Below the pieces are notes generated by a model that was given only the letters and a program-made list of their open reading frames with translations, did no database searches and was not told the origin of the DNA. Source: Halorubrum distributum JCM 10118 (lineage in GTDB: Archaea; Halobacteriota; Halobacteria; Halobacteriales; Haloferacaceae). From it: a DNA stretch of 40,377 nt. This document shows, one piece after another, positions 6,827-15,535 of this stretch. A program made the translations under genes and the position numbers. The number at the start of each line of letters is the position of its first letter. The stretch's first letter is position 1. Location: the NCBI RefSeq assembly GCF_000337335.1, contig NZ_AOJN01000049.1:406759-447135 (forward strand), in the 5' to 3' direction.

Positions 6827-9463
6827 GTGCCTATCCGGAGAGCGAAACCCGCGGAGACACTCTACGCGGAGGTCGCCGACTACGACCTCGTCGTGACTCC
6901 CGACGCCGCGCTGGCGAGCGCGATCAACCGCCGCCTCGACCGCCCCCACTTCGGGACGTTCGCGACCACGCCGCGCCGCCTCGCCGCCGGCCGGCGCGAG
7001 CAGGCGGAGGACCGCCGCGCGTTCCTCGAGCTGGTCACCGAGACGGACCACGACTGGAAGGCGGTCGCGTACGCCGTCGGGAACGTCCTCCAGTGTTGGG
7101 AACACACGGGCCGCCTCGACGCGATCTTAGAATACGACGCGTACGTCGACGACGCGACCCGCGAGGTCGTCGAGGTGATGCGGACCCTCCGCACGACGTC
7201 GAAGCGGCTCAGCGAGTACACGGTCGACGGGGGCCGGTCGATTGACGGGGACCGGTCGGTCACGGGGGATCGGTCCGACGAGGGGGACCAGTCCGTCGCC
7301 GTCGTCGGTCACGACCAGCTGACCGCACTGGAGCGGAGCGTCCTCCCGGAGGAGTTCGACCGCGTCGAGCTGTTCGCCGACGAGGCGTTCGACCACCCGC
7401 CCTTCCACGTCTTCGAGTCGGCGACGGACGTCGTCGCCGCGCTCCTCGACACGGTCTCTGCGCGCAACGCCGAGCACGTCGCGGTCGTCCTCGACGGCGG
7501 CGGGAAGTACTCCTCGCTCGTCGAGTCCGCGTTCGAGGCCGCGGACGTCCCCTTTTACGGCGGTCCGGGGTTCGCCGACGACCCGCACCACCGGGCGTTC
7601 GTCCGGCTCCTCCGGCTCTGCTTCCGGGGATCCGAGACGACCGTCGGCGACGCCGCCCCGGTCCTCTCGCAGCTGGGAATCGACGCGCCGATCGCCGACC
7701 GCGAGCGGCGACTGGCGGCCGTCGACCGACCGGGCGTGGCGTGGCTGCGAACGTTCCGCGACCGTGTCGAGAACCGGACGTTCGCGGAGGCGCTCGACGC
7801 GTACGCGTCCGAGGCCGGCGTCGAACTGAGCCGGCTCGACGAGGAGCTGGGGAGCCTCGGCCTCGCCGACGAACCGGTGACGGACGGCGCCGTCGACCGG
7901 CTCGCCTACTACCTCCAGACGTACGAGGTCCCGGTCGACAGGGACAACGAGGGCGTCCTCCTCGCCGACGCGAAGTCCTCCGCGTACGTCGACCGCCCGG
8001 TCGTCTTCCACCTCGGCATGGGCGAGGAGTGGACGCACTCGGCGCCCCAGCGGCCGTGGGTGGACACCGAGACGCAGTTCGACCGCTACGTCGGGAGCTT
8101 CCAGCGCCTGCTCCAGAGCGGCGACCGGCAGTACTACCTCGTTCAGGACGCGGCCGGCGGGGAGCCGATCACCCCCTGCCTGTACCTCGGTGACCTGCTC
8201 GACGAGGAGTTCGAGCGGTTCAGCGACCTCGACTCGGTCGAACACCGGCGGCGGCCGCGGTCGACGGGCGCGGGCTTCGACCGACGACCGACCGGGGTCG
8301 ACCCCCAGTCGGTCGAGACGGTCAGCCAGTCGACGCTCAACAGCTACGTCAACAGCCCGCGGGACTACCTCTTCGGGCGGCTCCTCGACTCCCCCGACCA
8401 GGAGCGGTTCGTCGAGGGGAACCTCTTCCACGACTTCGCGGAGTTCTACGTGAACCACCCGGACGTCGTCGCTGCGGCCGACGCCGACGACCTCGTCGAC
8501 GCCATGATCGCGGAGGCGGAGGCGTTCTTCTCGGCGGCCGAGGAGCCGCTCCGCCGCCGGACGTACCGCATCGGGCTGGAGCTGATAACGGAGTACCTCG
8601 ACGACGAGGGGCCGGCGTCCGACGACTTCCTCACGCCGGCGTCGGGGTGGGGGACCAACTTCTTCGCGGAGCACTTCGACGAGCCGGTCGACTCCCCGCT
8701 CACCGAGCGCTGGTTCGAGGACGAATCCCTCGGCGTGAAGGGGAAGATCGACCTCGTGCGGTCGCCGACCCGCCTGCTCGATTACAAGAGCGGCCGCAAG
8801 AAACGACTCACGCAGGTCGTCAAGGGCGCGGCGCTCGACCCGCCGGCCGACGCGCCGAACTTCCAGGCGGCGCTGTACCTCACCTACTACCGGACGGTCC
8901 GCCCGGACGAGCGCATAGAGTTCACGTTCTTCCACTTCCTCGAACCGATGGCCGACGTCATCGCCGGCGACGCCGACCTCGACGACGCGCTCACGACCGT
9001 CACCTACCACCCGACCTCGTTCGACGAGTACGTCGGGTCCCGAGAGGCGTACGAGCGGCTGCTGGACGGCTACACGGACTGCCGGGAGACGTTCGAGGAC
9101 CTCGGCTACGCCGCCTACGAGGAGATCGTGGCGCCCCTGACGTTCCCCGAGACGACGGACAGGGGCGAGCTGCGCGACTCCGAGTTCGCCGAGCGATTCA
9201 ACGCCGCGGTCGACGCGGCGACCTCCGGAGACGTCGACGCCGAGAAGGGCTCGGACCAGGCGATTCGGGAGTTCAACGGCGTCCGCAAGCGGGCGTTCTT
9301 CCGCGAGGACCTGGACGCCTTCGAGGCGTTCGTCGACGAGCGACTCGACGAGCTCAACGCCCGGCGGGCCGGCGAGGAGCGGTTCCCCGTCGACGGGCTC
9401 GGGGGCGAGCCGAACTACCGGCGCGTGGACAACCGCGACCTGCTTTTGGGGGGCGACCGATGA
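6827..9463 (+). CDS. AddB-like PD-(D/E)XK exonuclease subunit
   Basis: Protein of 878 aa with the architecture of AddB/RexB-type proteins: a long helicase-derived N-terminal part without a working Walker A, then a RecB-family nuclease. Nuclease motifs in order are STLNSYVNSPRDYLF, GNLFHDFAEFY (His), VKGKIDLVR (Asp), LLDYKSGRKK (D-x-K) and FQAALYLTYY (Gln/Tyr). The cysteines that bind a 4Fe-4S cluster in bacterial AddB are absent around the nuclease domain. Near residues 131-155 lies a linker of four 18-bp repeats (GDRS-type). The start is GTG, with AT-rich DNA near -30. The stop overlaps the next ATG by 4 bp, so the two subunits are probably translationally coupled. Confidence 0.8.
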   Translation: MPIRRAKPAETLYAEVADYDLVVTPDAALASAINRRLDRPHFGTFATTPRRLAAGRREQAEDRRAFLELVTETDHDWKAVAYAVGNVLQCWEHTGRLDAILEYDAYVDDATREVVEVMRTLRTTSKRLSEYTVDGGRSIDGDRSVTGDRSDEGDQSVAVVGHDQLTALERSVLPEEFDRVELFADEAFDHPPFHVFESATDVVAALLDTVSARNAEHVAVVLDGGGKYSSLVESAFEAADVPFYGGPGFADDPHHRAFVRLLRLCFRGSETTVGDAAPVLSQLGIDAPIADRERRLAAVDRPGVAWLRTFRDRVENRTFAEALDAYASEAGVELSRLDEELGSLGLADEPVTDGAVDRLAYYLQTYEVPVDRDNEGVLLADAKSSAYVDRPVVFHLGMGEEWTHSAPQRPWVDTETQFDRYVGSFQRLLQSGDRQYYLVQDAAGGEPITPCLYLGDLLDEEFERFSDLDSVEHRRRPRSTGAGFDRRPTGVDPQSVETVSQSTLNSYVNSPRDYLFGRLLDSPDQERFVEGNLFHDFAEFYVNHPDVVAAADADDLVDAMIAEAEAFFSAAEEPLRRRTYRIGLELITEYLDDEGPASDDFLTPASGWGTNFFAEHFDEPVDSPLTERWFEDESLGVKGKIDLVRSPTRLLDYKSGRKKRLTQVVKGAALDPPADAPNFQAALYLTYYRTVRPDERIEFTFFHFLEPMADVIAGDADLDDALTTVTYHPTSFDEYVGSREAYERLLDGYTDCRETFEDLGYAAYEEIVAPLTFPETTDRGELRDSEFAERFNAAVDAATSGDVDAEKGSDQAIREFNGVRKRAFFREDLDAFEAFVDERLDELNARRAGEERFPVDGLGGEPNYRRVDNRDLLLGGDR

Positions 9464-12363
9464 GCGAGCCGACGCCGAACGACGCCCAGCGGGAGCTGAT
9501 CGAGTCCACGGAGGGACCGTACCTCGTCGACGCCGGTCCCGGGACGGGGAAGACGTTCGCCGTCACCCGTCGCTACGGGCGGATCGTCGACCGACTCGAC
9601 GTGGAGCCGGAGGACGTGCTGCTGGCGACGTTCACGCGGAGCGCCGCGACGGAGATGAAAGAGCGGATCGTCGACCACAGCGGGTACGGGCTGCGGGAGC
9701 TGGCCGACGCCCCGATCCGGACGTTCCACTCGCACTGCCACGAGCTCCTCCAAGAACACGGGTACGCGGCGCCGACGCACCTCGGCCTCGACGAGCGGAT
9801 CACGGGCTCGACGCGGATCCTGGAAGACGAGCTGATCGAGGCCGAGCGGTTCCGCGAGTTCTTCGGCGGCTTCCGCGACGACCACCCGGAACACGCCGAC
9901 TTCTACCGCGTCCTCTCCGCGCCCGGCGAGCTGCTCGACCTGATCGAGGAGCTCGCGTCGAAGGGGATCTTCCCGACGACGGACGGGTGGTACCGGGACG
10001 GGGAGTCACACCTCGACGGCGACTTCGCGGCGTTCGAGGAGCGGTTCGACGCGGCGAATGGCCCCCGGAACGACGGCCGGAAACAGTCGAAGCTGCGCGA
10101 GGATCTGAGCGGCTTCGGCCGGGACAAGGCGTACCGCGCCGACGCCCCGTCGAAGTCGACGCTCCGGGGCGGCCGCGGGACGAAGCGGCTCGACGACGAC
10201 GTGGCGCGGCAGGTCTTCTACGAGGAGCGCGACGGGCTCAAGGCGTTCGTTCACGACGTCTACGTCGAGTACCTTCGGTTCGCGCTGCGCCGCAACTACC
10301 TATCCTTCAGCTTCCTCCAGCTGTTCGCGTTCGTCCTCCTCTGCGAGGACGAGCGCGCCCGGGAGGCGGCGACGTTCGAGTACGTCATGGTCGACGAGTT
10401 CCAGGACACGAGCGAGGTCCAGTTCAAGCTCGCGCTACTCCTGTCCGGAACTGACAACGTCTGCGTCGTCGGCGACTGGAAGCAGAGCATCTACTCGTTC
10501 CAGTACGCGGACGTGCGCAACATCTCAGAGTTCGAAGACCGGCTGGAGCGGTTCGCCGCCGACCTCAACGACGACGCGGATCGGGTCCCGTTCGACTCCC
10601 CCGACCCGACCCGGATCGAACTGCGGGAGAACTACCGGTCCACCGAGTCCGTCATCGACCTCTCCGAGCGAGCGATCGTGACGCCGGCGTCGAGCGGCGA
10701 CACGGTCGAGACGAGCCCCGACGACGTCGTCGGCCTCTCCTCGAACGCCGCCTTCGACAACACCGTCGTCGAGGGGATCCGCCACGAGGACGAACACGAG
10801 GCCGTCCTCTCGAAGGTCCAGGAGATCGTCGGCAGCGACGAGTACGCCGTGGAGGGCGAGGACGGCGAGCCGCGCCCGCCGGAGTACGGGGACGTCGCGG
10901 TGTTCACGCGGACCAGAGACTACGGTCGGGAGCTCCTCGACGTCGCCGCCGAGCACGACTTCCCGGTGGCGTACGACGGCGGGATCGAGCTGTTCCGGAC
11001 CGACCCGGCGAAGCTGCTGCTCGCGTGGCTCCGAATCGTAGAGTCGGACGCCGACCGCGGCTGGGCGGTGGTGCTCGAACGGGCCGGGTACGCGTTCGAC
11101 GAGATCGATCACGCCCTGGAGACGGGGGCGTACCCGACCGAGCCGGCGGGGTTCCGCGACGATCTCCGCGCGCTGGAGTCGCTCGGCGCGGTGGCGCGCC
11201 GCGTCTTCGACCGCTACGGGTACACGGGCGACGTCGCGGACGTCCTCCTCCACACGCTCCAGTCCGTCCACGACGCGACGACGGCCACCCGCGGCGACGT
11301 GATCCGGCACATCGAGCGCGGCGTCGAGACCGGAAGCACTGTCGACGTCCGCGCGACCGCGGGTGACGACGCGGTGACCGTTCAGACGATTCACACCGCG
11401 AAGGGGCTGGAGTACCCGATCGTCGTCATGGCGAACATGAACGAGGGGCGCTTCCCGCCGCGGGCCGGCGGGTCGAGCGTGATCGGGTATCGGGACCCGG
11501 TCGGTCTCCGGCAGCGGAAGATCTACTCGGAGGAGGGCGCTCATCCGCACGTGTACGACAGCTGGCGGCACGACGTCATCAGGCGCTGTCTGCCGCGCGA
11601 GTACGGCGAGGAGCGGCGGCTGCTGTACGTCGCGGTCACGCGCGCGGAGAGCCACGTCGTGTTCGCGGCCGGCGAGGACCCGAACACGTTCCTCGAGGAG
11701 CTTCCGGTCGCCGTCGAGGCGATCGAGCCGGAGGTCGAGCCGCTCGACCGCGGCGAGCCCGCAGACGCGGAGCTGCCGTTCGCGGTGACCGCGCCGGCCG
11801 GGCCGATCGGTCACTCACCACACTCGCTGATGGACGAGTCGGTGTTCGAGGAGGCGGGCGAGCGGACGGAGGCCGGCCCCGAGCCCGAGGCGGACCCGGA
11901 GACCCGGGGGATGGACTTCGGCTCGCGGGTCCACGACTTCGCGGAGGCGTACGCGCTCGGCGACGAGGAGCTGCCGTCGAACGACCACGTGCGTGCCCAC
12001 GCGCGACGGATCGTCGAACTGCTCGACGGGCTGTCGGGCGAGAAACACGTCGAGGAGCCGGTGACGCTCCCGATCGACATCGACGGCCGCCGCGTCACCG
12101 TCTCGGGGATCGTCGACCTCGTCCACGTGACGGCCGATCGGGTCGAGGTGATCGACTACAAGACGGACTCCACGCGGCGCGCCCAGTCGGAGTACCGCAA
12201 GCAGCTCAGCGTCTACTACCACGTCCTCGACGAGTGGTTCCCCGAGAAGGCGGTCGAGACGAGCCTGTTCTACACGAGTGACGGGACGCGCGAACGGATC
12301 GACCCGCACTCGATCGAGGACCTGCGCGCGTTCGTCCGGGCGGCCGAGTCGGAGGCCGAGTGA
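9460..12363 (+). CDS. AddA-like UvrD-type helicase with C-terminal nuclease
   Basis: Protein of 967 aa, an SF1A helicase fused to a RecB-type nuclease. Helicase motifs are PNDAQRELI (Q), AGPGTGKT (residues 25-32, motif I), VMVDEFQDT (II), VGDWKQSIYSFQYADV (III), TIHTAKGLEYPIVV (V) and RRLLYVAVTRA (VI). The C-terminal 170 residues hold GSRVHDFAEAY, SGIVDLVHV, VEVIDYKTDS and KQLSVYYHVL, a complete nuclease set. This is the AddA/RecB layout. With the upstream AddB-like subunit it should make a DNA-end-resecting complex. Most archaea use Mre11-Rad50-HerA-NurA, so the pair is noteworthy. The last codons lie in an 82-bp tandem duplication, and the stop now used is in the first copy. Confidence 0.88.
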   Translation: MSEPTPNDAQRELIESTEGPYLVDAGPGTGKTFAVTRRYGRIVDRLDVEPEDVLLATFTRSAATEMKERIVDHSGYGLRELADAPIRTFHSHCHELLQEHGYAAPTHLGLDERITGSTRILEDELIEAERFREFFGGFRDDHPEHADFYRVLSAPGELLDLIEELASKGIFPTTDGWYRDGESHLDGDFAAFEERFDAANGPRNDGRKQSKLREDLSGFGRDKAYRADAPSKSTLRGGRGTKRLDDDVARQVFYEERDGLKAFVHDVYVEYLRFALRRNYLSFSFLQLFAFVLLCEDERAREAATFEYVMVDEFQDTSEVQFKLALLLSGTDNVCVVGDWKQSIYSFQYADVRNISEFEDRLERFAADLNDDADRVPFDSPDPTRIELRENYRSTESVIDLSERAIVTPASSGDTVETSPDDVVGLSSNAAFDNTVVEGIRHEDEHEAVLSKVQEIVGSDEYAVEGEDGEPRPPEYGDVAVFTRTRDYGRELLDVAAEHDFPVAYDGGIELFRTDPAKLLLAWLRIVESDADRGWAVVLERAGYAFDEIDHALETGAYPTEPAGFRDDLRALESLGAVARRVFDRYGYTGDVADVLLHTLQSVHDATTATRGDVIRHIERGVETGSTVDVRATAGDDAVTVQTIHTAKGLEYPIVVMANMNEGRFPPRAGGSSVIGYRDPVGLRQRKIYSEEGAHPHVYDSWRHDVIRRCLPREYGEERRLLYVAVTRAESHVVFAAGEDPNTFLEELPVAVEAIEPEVEPLDRGEPADAELPFAVTAPAGPIGHSPHSLMDESVFEEAGERTEAGPEPEADPETRGMDFGSRVHDFAEAYALGDEELPSNDHVRAHARRIVELLDGLSGEKHVEEPVTLPIDIDGRRVTVSGIVDLVHVTADRVEVIDYKTDSTRRAQSEYRKQLSVYYHVLDEWFPEKAVETSLFYTSDGTRERIDPHSIEDLRAFVRAAESEAE

Positions 12364-12438
12364 CGGGACGCGCGAACGGATCGACCCGCACTCGATCGAG
12401 GACCTGCGCGCGTTCGTCCGGGCGGCCGAGTCGGAGGC
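12275..12438 (+). repeat. 82-bp direct tandem duplication over the AddA-like 3' end
   Basis: Two head-to-tail copies (12275-12356 and 12357-12438) are identical as far as I can read. 82 is not a multiple of three, so the second copy is out of frame and supplies a TGA at 12361, ending the protein in SEAE. Without the duplication the protein would run to the TGA at 12442 and end in SEAD, so its length is unchanged. The identity suggests a recent slippage or unequal-exchange event. Shorter imperfect relatives of the unit end (GACGGAG, GGCGGA, CCGAGTGACGG) continue to about 12500. Confidence 0.9.
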
Positions 12439-12499
12439 CGACTGACGGAGGCGGATACCGAGAGACGGAGCCGGACGCCGAGTGACGGCGAGCGGCGGA

Positions 12500-12512
12500 G
12501 TCGGATTTTTGT
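12500..12512 (+). terminator. T-run terminator candidate after the nuclease operon
   Basis: Five T residues (12506-12510) follow GC-rich sequence about 140 bp after the AddA-like stop and before the MFS gene. Short T-runs are the usual archaeal termination signal, and T-runs are rare in this GC-rich DNA. Confidence 0.4.
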
Positions 12513-12611
12513 CGGCTCGAACCGGAGAGGGAGTGTGACCGTTTCCCTCGCGCTGCCGGCCCGGATCGGAGCCGACGACCGCGACCGTCTCGCGACGCGG
12601 GGGGAGGACGC

Positions 12612-13976
12612 GTGAGCGAAGACGCGGCGGGTACCGAGACGGAAGGGTCCGGCGCGCTCGACGCGTTCAGGCGGTTCTTCGCGCTGGAGCGAGACGTCCT
12701 CGTCCTGTCGGTCGCGATGTTCGCCTTCAGCCTCGGCTTCCAGATGACGAACCGGTTCCTCCCGGAGTACCTGGTCGCGCTCGGCGCGTCCGGGTTCGTC
12801 GTCGGCCTGTTCGGCACCTTCGGCAACGTCATCTCGGCGCTGTACCCCTACCCGGGCGGCGCCGTCTCGGACCGGATCGGATCGCGGTACGCGCTGACGC
12901 TGTTCGGGCTGCTGTCGACCGCGGGCTTCGCCGTCTGGCTGGTCGCTCCCGGGATCGGCCCGGTCGCTGTGGGCGGGCTGGTCGTCGAACCGTGGGTCTG
13001 GATCTTCGTCGGTCTCGCGCTCGCGCAGGCGTGGAAGTCGTTCGGCCTCGGCGCGACGTTCGCGGTGGTCAAGCAGGCGACCGACCCCTCGCGGCTGGCC
13101 GCGGGGTTCGCCAGCACGGAGACGTTCCGGCGGACGGCGTTCCTGATCGGCCCCGTGCTGGCCGCCGTCCTGATCGGGCTTCGCGCGGAGTTCGGGGTGA
13201 GCTTCCGGTTCGTCCTCGCGGTCGCGGTCGCGGTCGGGGCCCTCGGCACGCTCGTCCAGCACGTCCTCTACGACGCGAGCGACGACACCTTCGGCGGCTC
13301 GTTCGCGGGGATCGACCAGATCCGCCGGGACCTCCGCGAGATGCCGGCGCCGCTCCGACCGCTGCTCGTCGGCGACACGCTCGTCCGGTTCGCGAACGGG
13401 ATGGTGTACGTGTTCTTCGTCCTCGTGGTCACCCAGTTCTTCGAGGTCGGCCTCGACGCGACCGTCGCGCTCGGCGGGTTCTCCTACGGCGTGGACCTCT
13501 CCCCGCAGGCGTTCTTCGGCTACCTCCTCGGGGTCGAGATGCTCGTCGCGCTGCTGATCATGGTCCCCGCCTCGAAGCTCGCGGAGCGCGTCGGACTGAA
13601 GCCGGTGGTCGCGGTCGGCTTCGCCGTCTACGCCGTCTTCCCCGTCGTGCTGATCTACGCGCCGACGCTGGCGGGGTCGGCGCTGCCGCTCTGGGCGGTG
13701 ATGGTCGCCGTCTTCGCGTTCTCCGGGCTTCGGTTCGCGGGGCTGCCGTCGCACAAGGCGCTGATCGTCGGGCCGGCGGAGCGGGGAACCGGCGGCCGCG
13801 TCACCGGGACGTACTACCTGATACGGAACGCGATCGTGATCCCGAGCGCGGCGGTCGGGGGGTACCTGTGGGACTTCGTCAGCCCCGAAGTCGCGTTCAC
13901 CGTCGCGGCCGTCGTCGGCGCCGTCGGCACCGGCTACTTCCTCGCGTTCGGTCGGGAGTTCGAGGCGTACGCCTGA
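12612..13976 (+). CDS. MFS transporter
   Basis: Integral membrane protein of 454 aa with about 12 hydrophobic helices and an acidic N-terminal tail of about 35 residues. The conserved MFS loop after TM2 is visible as GAVSDRIGSRYALTLFG. A long cytoplasmic loop near the middle (around residue 220, YDASDDTFGGSF) separates the two halves. The substrate cannot be read from sequence; drug/sugar-type exporters and small-anion carriers are both possible. The start is GTG at 12612, since no ATG lies nearby in frame. It is convergent with the radical SAM gene (41-bp gap) and shows no operator of the kind found at 15168. Confidence 0.85.
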   Translation: MSEDAAGTETEGSGALDAFRRFFALERDVLVLSVAMFAFSLGFQMTNRFLPEYLVALGASGFVVGLFGTFGNVISALYPYPGGAVSDRIGSRYALTLFGLLSTAGFAVWLVAPGIGPVAVGGLVVEPWVWIFVGLALAQAWKSFGLGATFAVVKQATDPSRLAAGFASTETFRRTAFLIGPVLAAVLIGLRAEFGVSFRFVLAVAVAVGALGTLVQHVLYDASDDTFGGSFAGIDQIRRDLREMPAPLRPLLVGDTLVRFANGMVYVFFVLVVTQFFEVGLDATVALGGFSYGVDLSPQAFFGYLLGVEMLVALLIMVPASKLAERVGLKPVVAVGFAVYAVFPVVLIYAPTLAGSALPLWAVMVAVFAFSGLRFAGLPSHKALIVGPAERGTGGRVTGTYYLIRNAIVIPSAAVGGYLWDFVSPEVAFTVAAVVGAVGTGYFLAFGREFEAYA

Positions 13977-14017
13977 GTGCGAACGCGGGCGAACGACCGC
14001 GAGCGTGGCGCTCGTGG

Positions 14018-15124
14018 TCAGTCCGCCGGTTCCGGCGAGTCACCGCCGTCGCCCCCGCGCTGCCGCTCGGGGAGCGGCCCGTCGTACCCCTCGGGGACGT
14101 AGGGACACAGCGGGTCGCTGCCGGTCGGGTCGCCGGTGGCGGCGTAGGCGCGGGACCGGCTCCCGCCGCAGACGTGGCGGAACTCGCAGGCGCCGCACTT
14201 CCCCGAGAAGCCGTCCGGGTCGCGGAGGGACTCGAAGAGGTCGGAATTGCGGTAGACGTCGACGACGGACCGCTCGCGGACGTCGCCGGCCGACTCGGGG
14301 AGGAACCCGGACGGGTACACCTCGCCCGTGTGGCTGACGAAGGCGAACCCGCGCCCGGCCGTGACCCCGCCCCGCCGTCCCGCGGCGCCGTCCGCCTCGC
14401 CCGCCTCCGCCCGCTGGATCCCCACCCGGCGGTAAAAGGGCGCTTCCGTCGTCTTGACGCCGAACCGCTCTTCTTCCGAGACCTCGTGGAGCCACGCCAT
14501 GGCGTCCTCGGCGCGCTGGGGGGAGACCGGGTCGAGGACGCGGCCGCGACCCACCGGAACGAGGAAGAAGACGCTCCAGAGGACGGCGCCGAGCTCGCGG
14601 ACGCGGTCGCGGATCGCGGGGAGGTCGTCGACCGTGTCCGCGCAGACCGTGGTGTTGACCTGGAGCGGAATCCCGGCGTCGCGGGCGGCGCGCGCGGCCG
14701 CGACCGTGTCCGCGTAGCTCTCCTCGCCGCGGAACGCGTCGTGGCGCTCGCGGGTCGGGCCGTCGAGGCTGAGCGCCATCCGCGCGATCCCGGCGTCCCC
14801 GAGGTCACGGACGCGCTCGGGCGTGAGCGACCGGGTCCCGCTCGGCGTGATCGTCATCCTGAGCCCGAGGTCGTCGCCGTACGCGACCAGCTCCGTGAGG
14901 TCGTCGCGGGCGAGGGGGTCGCCCCCGGAGAGGACGACCAGCTGCCCGTCGCCGAACGCGGCGGCGTCCTCCAGCAGTCGCTTCCCCTCCGCGGTCGTCA
15001 GCTCGTCGGGATGCCGCTGCGGTTTCGCGTCGGCCCGGCAGTGCCGACACGCGAGCCCGCAGGCCTGCGTGACCTCCCAGACGAGGACCAGCGGCCGCCG
15101 GTCGGTGTCGAGGTCGTCGAACAT
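14018..15124 (-). CDS. Radical SAM/SPASM protein (TIGR04053-like)
   Basis: Protein of 368 aa. The radical SAM cluster motif is C22-x3-C26-x2-C29 (QACGLACRHCRAD), followed by LSGGDPL and the SAM-contact segment ALSLDGPTRERHD. The C-terminus has a SPASM-type cysteine set (KCGACEFRHVCGGSRSRAY, then PLCPY) for auxiliary Fe-S binding. The opening RPLVLVWEVTQACGLAC is typical of the family I know as TIGR04053, related to heme-d1 and AhbD-type enzymes. A 12-bp palindrome 44 bp upstream of the start matches those of the N2O-reduction genes further along, which suggests a respiratory cofactor role. The substrate is unknown. Confidence 0.85.
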   Translation of the reverse strand: MFDDLDTDRRPLVLVWEVTQACGLACRHCRADAKPQRHPDELTTAEGKRLLEDAAAFGDGQLVVLSGGDPLARDDLTELVAYGDDLGLRMTITPSGTRSLTPERVRDLGDAGIARMALSLDGPTRERHDAFRGEESYADTVAAARAARDAGIPLQVNTTVCADTVDDLPAIRDRVRELGAVLWSVFFLVPVGRGRVLDPVSPQRAEDAMAWLHEVSEEERFGVKTTEAPFYRRVGIQRAEAGEADGAAGRRGGVTAGRGFAFVSHTGEVYPSGFLPESAGDVRERSVVDVYRNSDLFESLRDPDGFSGKCGACEFRHVCGGSRSRAYAATGDPTGSDPLCPYVPEGYDGPLPERQRGGDGGDSPEPAD

Positions 15125-15167
15125 CGCTCGCCTCCCGCTACGATCCCGATCCGTTTGGGGTCGTTCC

Positions 15168-15179
15168 CGAACGTGTTCC
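15168..15179 (-). promoter_or_regulatory. Operator 1: CGAAC-GT-GTTCC upstream of radical SAM gene
   Basis: The palindrome core GAACGTGTTC is perfect. It is centred about 49 bp upstream of the ATG at 15124, which suits an activator site just upstream of TATA in a leaderless promoter. The same CGAAC-N2-GTTC(C/G) pattern lies upstream of four other units in this window. Confidence 0.6.
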
Positions 15180-15267
15180 CCCGGGTGACAGCGAGCCGGC
15201 GGGAGGAGGTGGATCAGGCCGGCGGCCGCGATGCGACACTTGACTACCCGCGATCAACCGCGACGAT

Positions 15268-15278
15268 CGTTTATCAAA
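15268..15278 (+). promoter_or_regulatory. TATA-like box (CGTTTATCAAA) of candidate ncRNA
   Basis: An AT-rich plus-strand element in otherwise GC-rich DNA. Transcription about 27 bp downstream would begin near 15300, just before the first of several perfect hairpins. No protein start lies at the matching distance. Confidence 0.4.
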
Positions 15279-15299
15279 GGCGATGCGGTCGGCGCGTGG

Positions 15300-15535
15300 C
15301 TCCGAGTGGCCGGCAGGCCACGAGGAACACCCGCGAGGTCGTCGGGGTTCGCCCGACTGACAGGGCGAGAGCGAAGCTCTCGCTTACAGTCGGACGTAGT
15401 CCGGCGACGAGGCCGGAGAGGCGCGAGGTGCTGCGCCGTGCTGTGCGGGCGGGACTCGACGGCGCAGTCACCGGCGGCGGAGCCGCCGGCCGTCACCGAG
15501 CGACCGGGGCTTCAGCGGTGTTCGCCGCGGCAACG
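15300..15535 (+). ncRNA. Candidate structured non-coding RNA or hairpin-rich repeat
   Basis: Perfect stems occur one after another: GTGGCC/GGCCAC (15306-15321), GTCGGG/CCCGAC (15341-15357), GCGAGAGC/GCTCTCGC with a 3-nt loop (15365-15383) enclosed by CCGACTG/CAGTCGG (15353-15359 and 15387-15393), TCCGGC/GCCGGA (15400-15417) and CCGGCGGC/GCCGCCGG with a 3-nt loop (15471-15489). Some of them are mutually exclusive. A TATA-like box lies about 27 bp upstream, and a perfect GGTTATAACC follows at 15542-15551. I find no signature of SRP RNA or RNase P RNA. Open frames across it look non-protein. A decayed dispersed repeat is the main alternative. Confidence 0.4.

Noticed and set aside
7127..9010. 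Long open frame antisense to the AddB-like gene
   Set aside because: It is Arg/Val/Glu-rich with no domain motifs, while the plus strand carries clear nuclease motifs and codon-phase signals.
11691..11702. A sixth match to CGAAC-N2-GTTCC inside the AddA-like gene
   Set aside because: It encodes part of a DPNTFLEE stretch in the middle of a coding region and lies far from any start. It shows that chance matches do occur, so the regulon claim rests on position upstream of related genes rather than on the motif alone.
15300..15535. SRP RNA or RNase P RNA
   Set aside because: I could not find the conserved SRP helix-8 loops or the universal RNase P core segments, so only an unassigned structured element is claimed.
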